A stretch of 64,000 nucleotides of DNA from an uncultured Eubacteriales bacterium. Lineage in GTDB: Bacteria > Bacillota > Clostridia > Oscillospirales > Acutalibacteraceae. The stretch lies in NCBI GenBank assembly GCA_934692675.1, contig CAKUUD010000001.1, positions 277,468-341,467 on the forward strand, in the 5' to 3' direction. Below the pieces are notes generated by a model that was given only the letters and a program-made list of their open reading frames with translations, was not told the origin of the DNA and searched no databases. Positions within the stretch are counted from its first letter, which is position 1; every line of letters begins with the position of its first letter. The translations under genes were made by a program, and so were the position numbers. Shown in pieces: positions 51,417 through 61,302 of the stretch.

Positions 51417-53609
51417 ATGAATAAAGCGAAGAAATTAATAGTTTTTAGCTGTTGCATTATAATAGCAGCATTTGCAGCTTTATGGGTAGGCTGTAAGAAT
51501 CAAATTTGGCTGGAGGCCGAAGAAACTGGAACTTCCGAAACTCCCGAAATTATTGAAGCTCCACCTACAGTCACGATTACAAGTGTAGAAAAAGGAACAA
51601 CAGTAGAAGACGTCGAGCAACCAATGTACGATAAAGATGGAGTTCCAGTAACAGACGATAACGGAGAACAACAATACGAAACCATACAAGTAACATATGA
51701 TACGGTAGACGTAACCGCTGAACTTTGTGGTATAGACACAACAACATATAAAACTTTCGGAGGAAACATTGTGTTTAATAATGACAGTGCTGAAATGTCA
51801 GCTGTAGCCATACCGGAACAGACCGATGAAACAACTCCTGTTATTGTCACATCCACAGCGAAAAAGAAACAAGGTGAAATGCCCGAAAAATTCTACGTAT
51901 ATGCTGGTGTAAGCAGTAAAGAAAAAACAGATGAAGGAACAGCAGGCTCGGGTGAAGTATTAAATATGTTCGCTAATATAGTAGATCAAGATGGAAAATT
52001 AGTTGTTGATGAAACAAGCGAATATACCGGGGAAGAACAGTTTGCATCAACTGATGTCAATGTTAATCCAAACTACGATAATTTTTTGGCACTTACCAAT
52101 AGACAATTAGAAATAAAATATACCAAAATAGACGATGAAAGTAAAACAGTTAAAGATTACATACCAGAAGATGCTATAGAAGTGGGAAGATATAAAGTTT
52201 ATGGCACTATGGCGGGATACTCTTACGATGAAGAGGGAAATATAAAATTATCGGGAATATGGCCACTAGGATATCTTACTATCGTACCGAAGGATTTATC
52301 GACAATAGCAAGTATATCATTTGATAAAGACCAAGCAGATTATTCCGGTAAAAAATTTGAACCTAAAGTTAAATCGGTAACTTACAATAGAACAAAGCTT
52401 GTAGAAGAAGCAGAAATTACTGAAAAAATAGAACTTGCAGAAGGAACAGATTATGATGTTGTCTACCCTGAAGATATGGTTAGCATCGGAACAAAATCAA
52501 TAACAGTTAACTTTAAAGGAAATTATACTGGAAGTAAAACTGCCAGAGTTACTATTAGCCCAAAGGATTTGACAAACGAAGAACTAAGCATAGAAATGAA
52601 AGAAGACCGTGTTGAGTATTCCGGTGAAACATGGACTCCTGAAATTACAGAAGTAAAATTAGGCGACACAATACTTAAAGAAAGCACAGATTACAAAGTG
52701 ATCCTTCCTGAAGACATGATTTCAGAAGGAAAGAAAGACATAACAATTGAGTTTATGGGAAATTATACCGGAAAGCAAATCGCAGTCGGCGAAATTTTGT
52801 CAACTGGTTGGGGCAAAGCAGTAGTTGATGGTGATCACAGATATTGGGTTGACAATGATGGTACTACCAGCGCAAGAATAGTCAAAGGCGAAAGAATTTG
52901 GTTAAAAGAAACTTCGGACGGAAGCAGTGCCTGGTACGGAATCGACAATACAAACAATACGTTCCAAGAGGGCTCTAGATTCTGGGTAAAATGGTTAGGT
53001 AAAGAAGAAAATAAAGATGAATGGAATGAATATTATGAGAAACTCGACGACGAACATAAGAATAAAGTAGAGGATAAAAAATTATGGATATTCTTATGTG
53101 GAGTGACAGACCCAGAAGGAAATGAATATAAAGAAATTGCAACTCCAACGAATTTATATATTCAATTGGGCTCCGATTGGGATAAGGACGATATACAAGC
53201 AGTATTTATTTCTGATGCTATAGACGAGCCGGTAGAATCTATAGAATATATAAACGATTTTAAAGATTCTCCTACAGGCACAGGAGACTATGCTAAATTA
53301 AAATTGAAACATTTTTCTCCATACGCTGTATATGATGAACTTACGGATGAAGAAAGAGAAATGCTTGATAAAATATTAAACGGAGATATATCTGAAGATG
53401 AATTAAATGATATGATTTCTGATGCAGAGTTAGATGAACCAACAGTTCCTGATAATGACGATGCATTAAGTAATTTTGAATCCTCAGAGCCATCCCTAAG
53501 TTATATTACCGGGGACCAGAGGGGATATATAATAATAATTGCTGTGTCCGCTTTGATAGTGGCTGGGATAACACTTCTTATTAGTTTGAAGAATAAAAAG
53601 AATAAATAA
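51417..53609 (+). CDS. Membrane-anchored surface protein with MBG/Big-like repeats
   Basis: The protein has 730 residues from the ATG 8 bases after AAGGAG (an upstream GTG overlaps that site). An N-terminal signal/anchor (KKLIVFSCCIIIAAFAALWV) is followed by a Glu/Thr-rich stretch and a beta-rich region. Then come two related ~85-residue units: ISFDKDQADYSGKKFEPKVK to NFKGNYTGSKTARVTI, and IEMKEDRVEYSGETWTPEIT to EFMGNYTGKQIAVGEI (MBG-like). A distal region with many Trp residues leads to a C-terminal membrane helix (IIIIAVSALIVAGITLLISL) and KNKKNK tail without an LPxTG motif. Probably a cell-surface protein; ligand unknown. Confidence 0.7.
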   Translation: MNKAKKLIVFSCCIIIAAFAALWVGCKNQIWLEAEETGTSETPEIIEAPPTVTITSVEKGTTVEDVEQPMYDKDGVPVTDDNGEQQYETIQVTYDTVDVTAELCGIDTTTYKTFGGNIVFNNDSAEMSAVAIPEQTDETTPVIVTSTAKKKQGEMPEKFYVYAGVSSKEKTDEGTAGSGEVLNMFANIVDQDGKLVVDETSEYTGEEQFASTDVNVNPNYDNFLALTNRQLEIKYTKIDDESKTVKDYIPEDAIEVGRYKVYGTMAGYSYDEEGNIKLSGIWPLGYLTIVPKDLSTIASISFDKDQADYSGKKFEPKVKSVTYNRTKLVEEAEITEKIELAEGTDYDVVYPEDMVSIGTKSITVNFKGNYTGSKTARVTISPKDLTNEELSIEMKEDRVEYSGETWTPEITEVKLGDTILKESTDYKVILPEDMISEGKKDITIEFMGNYTGKQIAVGEILSTGWGKAVVDGDHRYWVDNDGTTSARIVKGERIWLKETSDGSSAWYGIDNTNNTFQEGSRFWVKWLGKEENKDEWNEYYEKLDDEHKNKVEDKKLWIFLCGVTDPEGNEYKEIATPTNLYIQLGSDWDKDDIQAVFISDAIDEPVESIEYINDFKDSPTGTGDYAKLKLKHFSPYAVYDELTDEEREMLDKILNGDISEDELNDMISDAELDEPTVPDNDDALSNFESSEPSLSYITGDQRGYIIIIAVSALIVAGITLLISLKNKKNK

Positions 53610-53616
53610 TAAAAAC

Positions 53617-53646
53617 CACCGTTCTAATTATAGAACGGTGTGATTT
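53617..53646. terminator. Bidirectional terminator between surface gene and argS
   Basis: Perfect ten-base stem CACCGTTCTA (53617-53626), loop ATTA, TAGAACGGTG (53631-53640), then TGATTTTTT; AAAAACC lies on the other side. Confidence 0.85.
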
Positions 53647-53647
53647 T

Positions 53648-55348
53648 TTAAGAATTCATAGATTCCGGAGCATCTACCTTCATGAGTTCCAGTATCGATT
53701 TTAAGATTATTCTTACGCTCTCGCAAATATATAAACGCGCTACTGTCAATTTAGAGTCTTCAGATACTATTTTACACGAAGAATAAAATTTATGAAATAA
53801 AGTTGCTAAATTTATTATATATCTTGTTATTTTTGTTGGATCGTAGTTTTTGGCAGATTTTATAAGTTCCTGAGGGTACATAGCCATGTAGAATATGAGT
53901 TTTTTCTCAATTTCCTGCGTTAAACACGACAGATCCGGATCTTTAGAACTTGAGTATAAATCTTTTACGTCACTATCTAATTTTTTAAATATGCTACAAA
54001 TTCTTGCGTGAGCATATTGAACATAGTAAACCGGGTTTTGAGAGTCTTGCTTAACAGCCAAATCAAGATCAAAATCCATTCCTGAACCTGACTCGTGGGT
54101 ATTAAATATAAATCTTGCCGAATCTGCACCGACTTCATCCAATAAATCTGATAGCTGAATTGCCTTTCCTGTTCTTTTGCTCATTCTTACAATTTCGCCG
54201 TTTTTTAATAGTCTAACGAGCTGCACCAAAATAACATGAAGTCTGTCTCTATCGATTCCAAGGGCTTCCATCACGCCTTTCATTCTTTCGACGTGGCCAT
54301 GATGGTCAGCGCCCCATATGTCAACGCATGTGTCGAATTTTCTAGTAATAAATTTGTTATAATGATACGCAATGTCAGCTGCAAAATACGTGGGAATGCC
54401 ATTAGCTCTTATCAGCACATCATCTTTTCCAGAACCAAATATTGAGGATTTATACCACAAACATCCTTTTCGTGTATATGTATAGCCATTCTTTTTTAGG
54501 ATTTTTATTACTTTGGTAATTTCATTGTTGTTGTGGAGTTTGCTTTCATAGAACCAATTATCGTAGATGATTTTATATTTTTCCATGTCTTTTTTCATGC
54601 GTTCTATGTTTTTAGGTAGCGCAAAGTCTATGAGCATTTTTTTTCTTACATCAAAACTTTCATCAACATATTTTTTGCCGTGGATATCAAAAAATTCTTG
54701 AGCAAGGTCAGTGATATCTTGTCCCTGATAACATTCTTCGGGCATTTCGACGCTATCTTTTCCGTTGCAGATTTGTCTGTATCTTACGTCCAAAGATAGC
54801 CCAAATTTTTCTATTTGGTTCCCGGCATCATTTACATAAAATTCTTTGTAAACATAATATCCGACTTTATCCAGTATGGACGCCAGGCAATCACCCAAAG
54901 CTCCGAGTCTTGCATTTCCCATATGCATGGGGCCCGTTGGATTTGCGGAAACGAATTCTACCATTATTCTTTTTCCTTTTCCAAAATCAGATGCCCCGTA
55001 ATCTTTCCCATGTTTTATTATTTCTTTAAGTGTGTTTTCAAAAAATTTTGCATTAAGAAAGAAGTTTATAAAACCGGGTCCGGCTATTTCGGATTTTAGA
55101 ATTAAATTATTGTCTAATTTTAGATTATTTAATATGATTTCTGCTATTTTTCTTGGCGGCATCTTAAATTTCTTAGCTGACATTAATGCTACATTCGCGG
55201 ATAAATCTCCATGGTCGCGTTCTGCGGGAATTTCGATATCAAATTCAGGAATGGTTTCTTCAGGTAAATCTTTATTTTTTAAAGCAATTGAAATTGCCTC
55301 TTTAATCGAATCTTTCAAGTAAAGCATTGTGTTTTGTAAATTATACAT
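53648..55348 (-). CDS. argS: Arginyl-tRNA synthetase
   Basis: The protein has 566 residues, normal for ArgS. Charges tRNA-Arg with arginine. Signatures: N-terminal Add-1 domain, HIGH-type SANPTGPMHMGNARLGALGD, DIWGADHHGHVERMKGVM, the KMSKS-equivalent RMSKRTGKAIQL and the C-terminal anticodon-binding helices with YVQYAHARI. The start at 55348 is chosen because its ATG overlaps the stop of the upstream ywiB-like gene (ATGTATAA), a coupled arrangement. An ATG 12 bases earlier touches the GGAG. Confidence 0.96.
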   Translation of the reverse strand: MYNLQNTMLYLKDSIKEAISIALKNKDLPEETIPEFDIEIPAERDHGDLSANVALMSAKKFKMPPRKIAEIILNNLKLDNNLILKSEIAGPGFINFFLNAKFFENTLKEIIKHGKDYGASDFGKGKRIMVEFVSANPTGPMHMGNARLGALGDCLASILDKVGYYVYKEFYVNDAGNQIEKFGLSLDVRYRQICNGKDSVEMPEECYQGQDITDLAQEFFDIHGKKYVDESFDVRKKMLIDFALPKNIERMKKDMEKYKIIYDNWFYESKLHNNNEITKVIKILKKNGYTYTRKGCLWYKSSIFGSGKDDVLIRANGIPTYFAADIAYHYNKFITRKFDTCVDIWGADHHGHVERMKGVMEALGIDRDRLHVILVQLVRLLKNGEIVRMSKRTGKAIQLSDLLDEVGADSARFIFNTHESGSGMDFDLDLAVKQDSQNPVYYVQYAHARICSIFKKLDSDVKDLYSSSKDPDLSCLTQEIEKKLIFYMAMYPQELIKSAKNYDPTKITRYIINLATLFHKFYSSCKIVSEDSKLTVARLYICESVRIILKSILELMKVDAPESMNS

Positions 55349-55802
55349 TTGTATTGACATCTCCTTCTGGTTTTTTGGTGGCTTCTATTTTGATTTCGTT
55401 AATGCTCATAAGGCTGGCATTAAACTCCAAAGAATATTTTAGATTTAGAACAACTTTATCTTTATAAGTTTTGAAATCCACATAATTTGTAAGTACTCCA
55501 AGAGTCATACATCCTACTTCAGTGTAATATGGGCTGTAATGACGCTTGCCTTTTTCCAAAATAAGTCTTGTTTGAGCTATATCGTTTTTTATGAGTGTTA
55601 CCATATTTTCATTGTCTATTTTTATTATACATATTTTGAATTTGTCAGGGATATTTTCATCGTATTCTTTGTAAATTATATATTTTTTATTACCCTTTTC
55701 TTTGAAAGTTCCGAAAGTTACTAAATTTAACTCGTCATCATCATCGTCTACAATATGCTTAGACGTGATATTTACAATATAATCTTCTTTTATTTTAAAC
55801 AT
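55341..55802 (-). CDS. ywiB: DUF1934 (YwiB-like) beta-barrel protein
   Basis: The protein has 153 residues. DUF1934 pattern: INITSKHI at the start (here IVNITSKHIVDDDDDELNLVT), IIYKEYDE, MVTLIKNDIAQTRLILEKGK, RHYSPYYTEVGCMTLGVLTN, and LNLKYSLEFNASLMSINEIK. Small lipocalin-like barrel of unknown function. In Bacillus ywiB also directly precedes argS; the 8-base overlap here repeats that conserved order. Confidence 0.88.
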   Translation of the reverse strand: MFKIKEDYIVNITSKHIVDDDDDELNLVTFGTFKEKGNKKYIIYKEYDENIPDKFKICIIKIDNENMVTLIKNDIAQTRLILEKGKRHYSPYYTEVGCMTLGVLTNYVDFKTYKDKVVLNLKYSLEFNASLMSINEIKIEATKKPEGDVNTNV

Positions 55803-55838
55803 CTCCTTTATCGTTGTACCTCGTTGTTAATACCAGTT

Positions 55839-56651
55839 CTAAAATGGGTCAATTTTATAAATATTGTTTTTCATATCGCAGTTCAAGAAAATTTTTGCTG
55901 TTTCTGAAAATTTGTCAGCATCTCCACTTACATAGAAATTGCATTTTCCTAAATCTTTTTTATTTGATTCCAAATTTTGAGCGCTCAGTATATTTTTTAA
56001 TTTTTTTGCAGTTTCAGCTCCCGAATTTATTATAGTTATGTTTTTGCCCACGACCTCTGAAATGATATTTTCTATTATTGGGTAGTGAGTACACCCGAGT
56101 ATCAAAGTGTCGATGTTGTTGTAGAGAAGCTCTTGGGTATAATTTTTTAAAATTTCAAGAAGTTGAGTCTTGGAGTCATTTATTTTACCGCTCTCTATTA
56201 TAGGAACAAGCAGTGGACATGCAACTTGAAAAACTTTTGCAGAAGGATTTAGACTATGGATTTTTTTAAGGTATGAACTGCTTTTAATCGTAGCAGAAGT
56301 GCCCATAACTCCGATTTTCATATTGCGCGAAGAATTTACTGCTGCCTCGCACGTTGGATTTATAACCCCGTATAAACCTTTCAATTCAGAGGATTCATCT
56401 ATGTAGGAGCTGACAGTCCCGCAGGCAGCCACTATTGTTTTTACTTTGAATGATTTTAAAAATTTTATGCTTTGAGATGCATATTCTATTATTTTTTCTT
56501 TGCTTTTCGGGCCATAAGGCGCTCTTGCTGTGTCTCCAAAGTATACTATATCTTCATGAGGCATTAATTTCTTCAGCATTTTTACGGTTGTAAGTCCACC
56601 TAGTCCAGAATCAAAAATCCCTATGGGAGAATTTTTAATATCACTATTCAA
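55839..56651 (-). CDS. murI: Glutamate racemase
   Basis: The protein has 270 residues. Makes D-glutamate for peptidoglycan. Signatures: IGIFDSGLGGLTTVKML, FGDTARAPYG, first catalytic Cys77 in VAACGTVSS and second Cys187 in ILGCTHYPI. The first Cys is followed by Gly-Thr where Asn-Thr is usual; Cys and Thr are kept. It follows ddl by 19 bases. Confidence 0.94.
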   Translation of the reverse strand: MNSDIKNSPIGIFDSGLGGLTTVKMLKKLMPHEDIVYFGDTARAPYGPKSKEKIIEYASQSIKFLKSFKVKTIVAACGTVSSYIDESSELKGLYGVINPTCEAAVNSSRNMKIGVMGTSATIKSSSYLKKIHSLNPSAKVFQVACPLLVPIIESGKINDSKTQLLEILKNYTQELLYNNIDTLILGCTHYPIIENIISEVVGKNITIINSGAETAKKLKNILSAQNLESNKKDLGKCNFYVSGDADKFSETAKIFLNCDMKNNIYKIDPF

Positions 56652-56670
56652 ATTTACACTACCTTTATAA

Positions 56671-57720
56671 TTATTGATTATTTTCCAAAGCCAATTCTAT
56701 AAGTCTGTCTATAAGCTCAGGGATTTTGATTCCTTTTTCTTCCATTAATTTTGGATACATACTTATTTCTGTAAACCCGGGGAAGGTATTTATCTCGTTT
56801 AAAAATATCTCTTGAGTCCCTTCCTGAACAAAAAAATCTACCCTGGAAAGACCCTTGCAGCCCATTACTTTATAAGCTTTTAGTGCTTCTTTTTGTATTT
56901 TTTTGATAATATCTTCCGAAATATTTGCGGGAATGTTAAGACCTGAAGTTCCAGAAATATATTTTGATTCATAATCGTAAAAATCTCCTGAAGGAATAAT
57001 TTCTCCAACCGTTGAAGCTATTAATTTGTCATTACCCAGTACAGCGCACTCTACTTCTTTACCTACTATCGATTCTTCAACCAGAATTTTTTCATCTTCT
57101 TTTGCTGCAATTTTGAGTCCGTTTAGAAGTTCTTCTCTGTTTTTAACTTTGGTTATGCCTACCGAAGAGCCAGCCTTTGCGGGCTTTACGAACATCGGAT
57201 ATGATTTTAATTTTTCTTCTATTTTTTTGATACATTCTTCCGGATTTTCTTCTAGTTCATAATCATAGATCCAGTCAAAATTTGCTTTTTTAATTCCAGA
57301 GTACATTAGCACGGAATTTGTGATTACTTTGTCCATACAAGCCGACGCTGATGTGACATCACAGCCTACTGTAGGAATGCCTGCAAGCTGTAAAAGCCCT
57401 TGTAAACTTCCATCTTCGCCGTTTTTTCCGTGGAGAACAGGGATTACAGCATCCAATTTAATAAATTCCGTATTTTTTTCTTTCATAACGAGTATGCCTT
57501 GTGATAAAGCGTCCGGAGAAATTATAGCAGGGATTTTTTGAGTGCTTTTTTTCGGATTTATGTTATCAAGAAGATACCACTGTCCTTCTTTTGTTATGTA
57601 TAAATAGTGTACATCATATTTATCTGAGATATTATTTGCAATAGTTGCTGCCGAAGAAATTGAAACATCATGTTCCGAAGATTTTCCGCCGAATATTATC
57701 GCTATGCTGAGTTTTGCCAT
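56671..57720 (-). CDS. ddl: D-alanine-D-alanine ligase
   Basis: The protein has 349 residues. ATP-dependent joining of two D-Ala for the peptidoglycan stem. Signatures: AIIFGGKSSEHDVSISSA, PVLHGKNGEDGSLQGLL, FVKPAKAGSSVGITKV, the EVECAVLG segment and LNEINTFPGFT. ATG 57720 is chosen over GTG 57732, since GAGGTGG covers the earlier codon. First gene of the ddl-murI-ywiB-argS run, so cell-wall precursor and tRNA charging genes share a transcript. Confidence 0.95.
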   Translation of the reverse strand: MAKLSIAIIFGGKSSEHDVSISSAATIANNISDKYDVHYLYITKEGQWYLLDNINPKKSTQKIPAIISPDALSQGILVMKEKNTEFIKLDAVIPVLHGKNGEDGSLQGLLQLAGIPTVGCDVTSASACMDKVITNSVLMYSGIKKANFDWIYDYELEENPEECIKKIEEKLKSYPMFVKPAKAGSSVGITKVKNREELLNGLKIAAKEDEKILVEESIVGKEVECAVLGNDKLIASTVGEIIPSGDFYDYESKYISGTSGLNIPANISEDIIKKIQKEALKAYKVMGCKGLSRVDFFVQEGTQEIFLNEINTFPGFTEISMYPKLMEEKGIKIPELIDRLIELALENNQ

Positions 57721-58005
57721 TTTAAAAACCACCTCATAAGTTGTTTTTTGTAATATTTAATTATATGCTGAATATTTCTTATTAGTAATATATTACAGTA
57801 TATTATAACATTAACTGAGGTGAAGTTTCAGACAAATTTAATTATTTTTTCAATATTTGAAACATTTCAGGAAAATCATCAAAAAAGATTTTTTTCGACA
57901 AAATAATTGTTGCATTTTAACATATTGATTTAATTTTTTGATTAGGGTAGTATAAAATCGTGCATTCGGATAACACATAAATTTTATTAGGGGATAGATT
58001 GGCAT

Positions 58006-59001
58006 ATGAAAGAAACAAAAAATATGAAAAAAATACTTGTTATAGGAACTGGAGGAACGATTGCAGGAACAGGTGACGAAGGAAAAACCACAGGGTATAG
58101 TTCCGCTCAGATAAAAGTTGATAAACTTGTAGACGAAATCCCCTGTATAGGAGACTTGGCAGATGTTAAGTCGGTTGAATTATTTAGTGTAGATAGTTGT
58201 GATATGGATATTCCAAAATTAAAAAAGCTTTCTTGTTACATAGAAGAGATGTCTAAAAAAGACGATGTAGATGGATTTGTAATTACTCACGGAACTGATA
58301 CACTAGAAGAAACCGCGTACTTTTTGAATCTAACGGTTCATACTGATAAACCAATTGTAATAACTGGTTCTATGCGTCCTAGCACCGCCATAAGTGCAGA
58401 CGGACCATTTAATCTTTACCAAGCGGTAGCTCTTGCTCGAAGCGACGAAGCAGTGGGTAAAGGAGTGCTGGTGGTTTTTGCAGATGCTATTTACGGAGCC
58501 AGGGATATAATAAAAGTAAATACCTTTAAAACCGAAGCTTTTAACCATAAAGATTTAGGTTCGCTTGGATATATGCGCGATGATTCAGCGTTCTTTTACA
58601 ATAGCACTGTTAAAAATCATACAAAAAATAGTGAATTCGAAATCAATGAAGACAGTGAAATTCCATCTGTAGAGGTTGTGAATTTTTACCTCGGTGATGA
58701 CATTAAAATTTTGGATTGCGTTTCTAAAAATTCTGATGGTATCGTGCTGGGCGGAGCAGGAAGCGGCGGCTGTAGCACTAAATGGAATGATAAAATAAAA
58801 GAGATAATAGATAGTGGGATACCTGTTGTAAGAAGTTCTCGTATATGCAATGGGCTTGTTACTTACTCAAATGAAGAAGTAAAAGACCAGGGAGTTTACG
58901 CCAATAATTTATCGCCTCAAAAAGCCAGAATTCTTTTAATGCTCGCATTGATGAAAACGAAAGATTTATCTGAACTTCAAGATATATTTAATAGATACTA
59001 G
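58006..59001 (+). CDS. ansA: Asparaginase (type II-like sequence, no signal peptide)
   Basis: The protein has 331 residues. Hydrolyses asparagine to aspartate and ammonia. Signatures: KKILVIGTGGTIAGTGDEGK with the first catalytic Thr, GYSSAQIKVDKLVDEIP, GFVITHGTDTLEETAYFLN with the second Thr, Asp and Lys-containing GSMRPSTAISADGPFNLYQA. The sequence resembles the high-affinity group, yet no Sec leader is present, so it should be cytoplasmic. GGGGAT precedes the ATG by about 10 bases. Whether glutamine is also used cannot be told. The 285-base gap before it holds only AT-rich promoter-like sequence. Confidence 0.92.
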   Translation: MKETKNMKKILVIGTGGTIAGTGDEGKTTGYSSAQIKVDKLVDEIPCIGDLADVKSVELFSVDSCDMDIPKLKKLSCYIEEMSKKDDVDGFVITHGTDTLEETAYFLNLTVHTDKPIVITGSMRPSTAISADGPFNLYQAVALARSDEAVGKGVLVVFADAIYGARDIIKVNTFKTEAFNHKDLGSLGYMRDDSAFFYNSTVKNHTKNSEFEINEDSEIPSVEVVNFYLGDDIKILDCVSKNSDGIVLGGAGSGGCSTKWNDKIKEIIDSGIPVVRSSRICNGLVTYSNEEVKDQGVYANNLSPQKARILLMLALMKTKDLSELQDIFNRY

Positions 59002-59030
59002 ATTATAGTTTATAAGTAAACATAGTTTTA

Positions 59031-59068
59031 TAGACCTTCTCGGTAATTGTCGGGAGGTCTATTTTTTT
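59031..59068 (+). terminator. Terminator of the asparaginase gene
   Basis: TAGACCTTC...TCGG pairs with the CGGGAGGTCTA half (59031-59061) with a short internal mismatch, followed by seven T. Confidence 0.8.
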
Positions 59069-59215
59069 GCAAAATAAGTAAAATGTGAAAAATGATGTAA
59101 ACATTCTTTGGAAGAGGATTGGAATTATTATATATTTTTTAAACATCAATTATAATTAGTTAAAATATATAAAATTTTATCTAAAATCATTTGGTAATTT
59201 TTGTATTTTGTAAAT

Positions 59216-59243
59216 TTGAATTGTATTACAAAAATATTATAAT
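59216..59243 (+). promoter_or_regulatory. Promoter of the LRR/coiled-coil gene
   Basis: TTGAAT (59216-59221), a 16-base spacer and TATAAT (59238-59243), 34 bases before the start codon. Confidence 0.55.
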
Positions 59244-59277
59244 TATATATGAAAATAAATTGAAAAGGAGCAATGTT

Positions 59278-61050
59278 ATGATTAAAAATTCTAAACGAAT
59301 AGTAAGCGGATTGTTGTCAGGGTTAATATTTTTTACCTCGATGCCCGCAAAAGCATGGAAAGAGGTGAACCCCGTAAAAGAAGCTACTAAGGATTTACCG
59401 TTGTTAGATGCGAGCAATATGATTTATCGCACAAATTTTTTAGATTACGATCCGTGGAGACGTGATCATGGGTTTTTAATTAAGGCAGTAAAAACATGCG
59501 TCCATCCCGTGGATGGTGTGTTAAAAGGCGTATTTGGGGCGGGTTCTCCTGCAGTAATGGACAAAGAATATTTTAAATCACTTTGCAAGTATAAAAAAAT
59601 GGATATTAATCATGTTTATAAGGTTGAGATACCATTTTTTGAAGATAGTTTACGAACATATGTAAAAAAATTTGATTTTCCAAGGTTAACATCAGTTGAC
59701 TTTTGTGGAAAGAGGGATACAAAAACCGGACATTTAATTAGTAATCCAGCACTGATATCGTATAAAGCTTTTGGGCATTATGGGAAATTGAGAACAGTTT
59801 ATGTAGATGGAGAGTTTGATTTTGTAGATAAAAATGGAAATATTGTGTATTGTGAAAACATCGATTTATTTCCGGTATGCGATCATAGCGTGATAATTGT
59901 CTGTAAATCTGAAGATATTGCCCGGAAATTTAAAAATATAATGGGAGATAAAGGAAAAAGGCATAGAATATTTCTTGAAAGTGAACTGGAAAAATATGAT
60001 ATAGCAGATAAATCACCTGAAAAATATAAATTTGGTAATCCGGAGTTAGAAAATTCATCATCGGTTATAATAACACATGCTTCTAAGGAATACCAAAACA
60101 TATTAATTCCCAAAAATGTAATTAAAATAGAAAAAGAAGCTTTTAAAGAGTCTAAATTAGTGTCAGTAACTTTTGAAGAAGGAATGAAAGAAATAGAGTT
60201 TGGCGACGAGTGCTTTGCTGAGTGTGATTTGGTGAAATTCGAATTACCCAAAAGTTTAAAAAAGATAGTTCTTGGAAAAGACTGTTTTAAAAAATGCCGA
60301 AATGCTTATTCTATTGAAGAATATATAAAAAGTGAGCAAAGAAGAATACAAAAAGAGGAAGAAGAAAGACGTCCTAAAGAAAGAGAAGAACAATCAAAAG
60401 AATTGGAAAAATGGAAAAACGAAACACTTATTTCTATAAACATGTCAAAGAAAATGGTAGAAGAAGAAATTAAAACATTAGAGAAAGATAGATATGAAAA
60501 AAATATTGAGCTTAAAGTCCGTATGAAAGATGTAGAAAAAAAGCAAAAGGAAAAGCCCTCTTCAGGGATGGAAATAGAGTTTAAAATTTTTGAAGAGAAA
60601 AAGGCTGTATTAGAAAAAGAAGTAGAAATTTCCAGGATGGATATAGAAGTGATAAATGCTAAATTAGATGTGAAACGACAATTACTTAAAAGCTATGTTG
60701 ACCACGCTGAAACGTTAAAAAATGCTAAGAAAATAGATAAGCTATTTGTTCAAAATATAGAAATGAGTCAGTTGTTACAACATATCATAGAAGAAAAGCA
60801 AAAAATACTAGACGATACAAAAGAAGAGCGAGAAAAATTAGAATCAGTTAGAATGGAAATTGCAAATAAAAAAGATGAGTTAGAAAGACAAGAGATGGAA
60901 CAAGCAAAAAAAGATAGAGAGCGAGCCGAAAAAGACAAAGAGCAAGCTAAAAAAGATAGGGAACAAGCTGAAAAATCAGAGAGATTGAGAAAAGAAAGAG
61001 AAGAACTTGAAAAAGAAAGAAACAAAGGATTTTTCTTTAATTTATTATAA
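59278..61050 (+). CDS. Exported BspA-like LRR and coiled-coil protein
   Basis: The protein has 590 residues from the ATG after AAAAGGAGC; an earlier frame start (59191) has no ribosome binding site and lies in the promoter. Sec leader SGLLSGLIFFTSMPAKA. Residues 30-240 hold an undefined domain. Around 255-335 are BspA-type LRR_5 repeats (ILIPKNVIKIEKEAFKES, VTFEEGMKEIEFGDECF, FELPKSLKKIVLGKDCF). From 345 to the end is a long charged coiled coil, finishing with KKDREQAEK-type repeats. The stop TAA (61048-61050) is in frame with the next frame (61054), so this may be the front half of a once longer protein. Confidence 0.75.
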   Translation: MIKNSKRIVSGLLSGLIFFTSMPAKAWKEVNPVKEATKDLPLLDASNMIYRTNFLDYDPWRRDHGFLIKAVKTCVHPVDGVLKGVFGAGSPAVMDKEYFKSLCKYKKMDINHVYKVEIPFFEDSLRTYVKKFDFPRLTSVDFCGKRDTKTGHLISNPALISYKAFGHYGKLRTVYVDGEFDFVDKNGNIVYCENIDLFPVCDHSVIIVCKSEDIARKFKNIMGDKGKRHRIFLESELEKYDIADKSPEKYKFGNPELENSSSVIITHASKEYQNILIPKNVIKIEKEAFKESKLVSVTFEEGMKEIEFGDECFAECDLVKFELPKSLKKIVLGKDCFKKCRNAYSIEEYIKSEQRRIQKEEEERRPKEREEQSKELEKWKNETLISINMSKKMVEEEIKTLEKDRYEKNIELKVRMKDVEKKQKEKPSSGMEIEFKIFEEKKAVLEKEVEISRMDIEVINAKLDVKRQLLKSYVDHAETLKNAKKIDKLFVQNIEMSQLLQHIIEEKQKILDDTKEEREKLESVRMEIANKKDELERQEMEQAKKDRERAEKDKEQAKKDREQAEKSERLRKEREELEKERNKGFFFNLL

Positions 61051-61053
61051 AAA

Positions 61054-61302
61054 ATGAGCGGGTTTCACCCCATAAAAGCAGTAAAGCAAGGAATGAAAGA
61101 TAAAATTGATGGTATAACTCACGGATTAGTTGTAAAATGCAAAATTGCGGCCGGAATTGTAGCGGTAGTATTAGTAGTTCAACTTTGTACTCCAATAGTA
61201 GAGTTTTGTACGTCAATAAAAAAATTTGTACAAACAAAAAAGGTAAGTTCTAAAAATCCTTTAGATATCAATTCAAAAGATTTTGGAATAAAAGTGAAAT
61301 AA
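61054..61302 (+). pseudogene. Membrane-helix segment, probable middle part of a broken gene
   Basis: An 82-residue frame, same phase as the LRR gene and separated from it by one TAA and one codon. It has no ribosome binding site. It contains one membrane helix (CKIAAGIVAVVLVVQLC). It ends early at 61302; adding one A to the run at 61290-61293 would fuse it to the ricin-domain frame. Either a small coupled gene or a piece of a decayed large gene; the second reading is favoured. Confidence 0.5.
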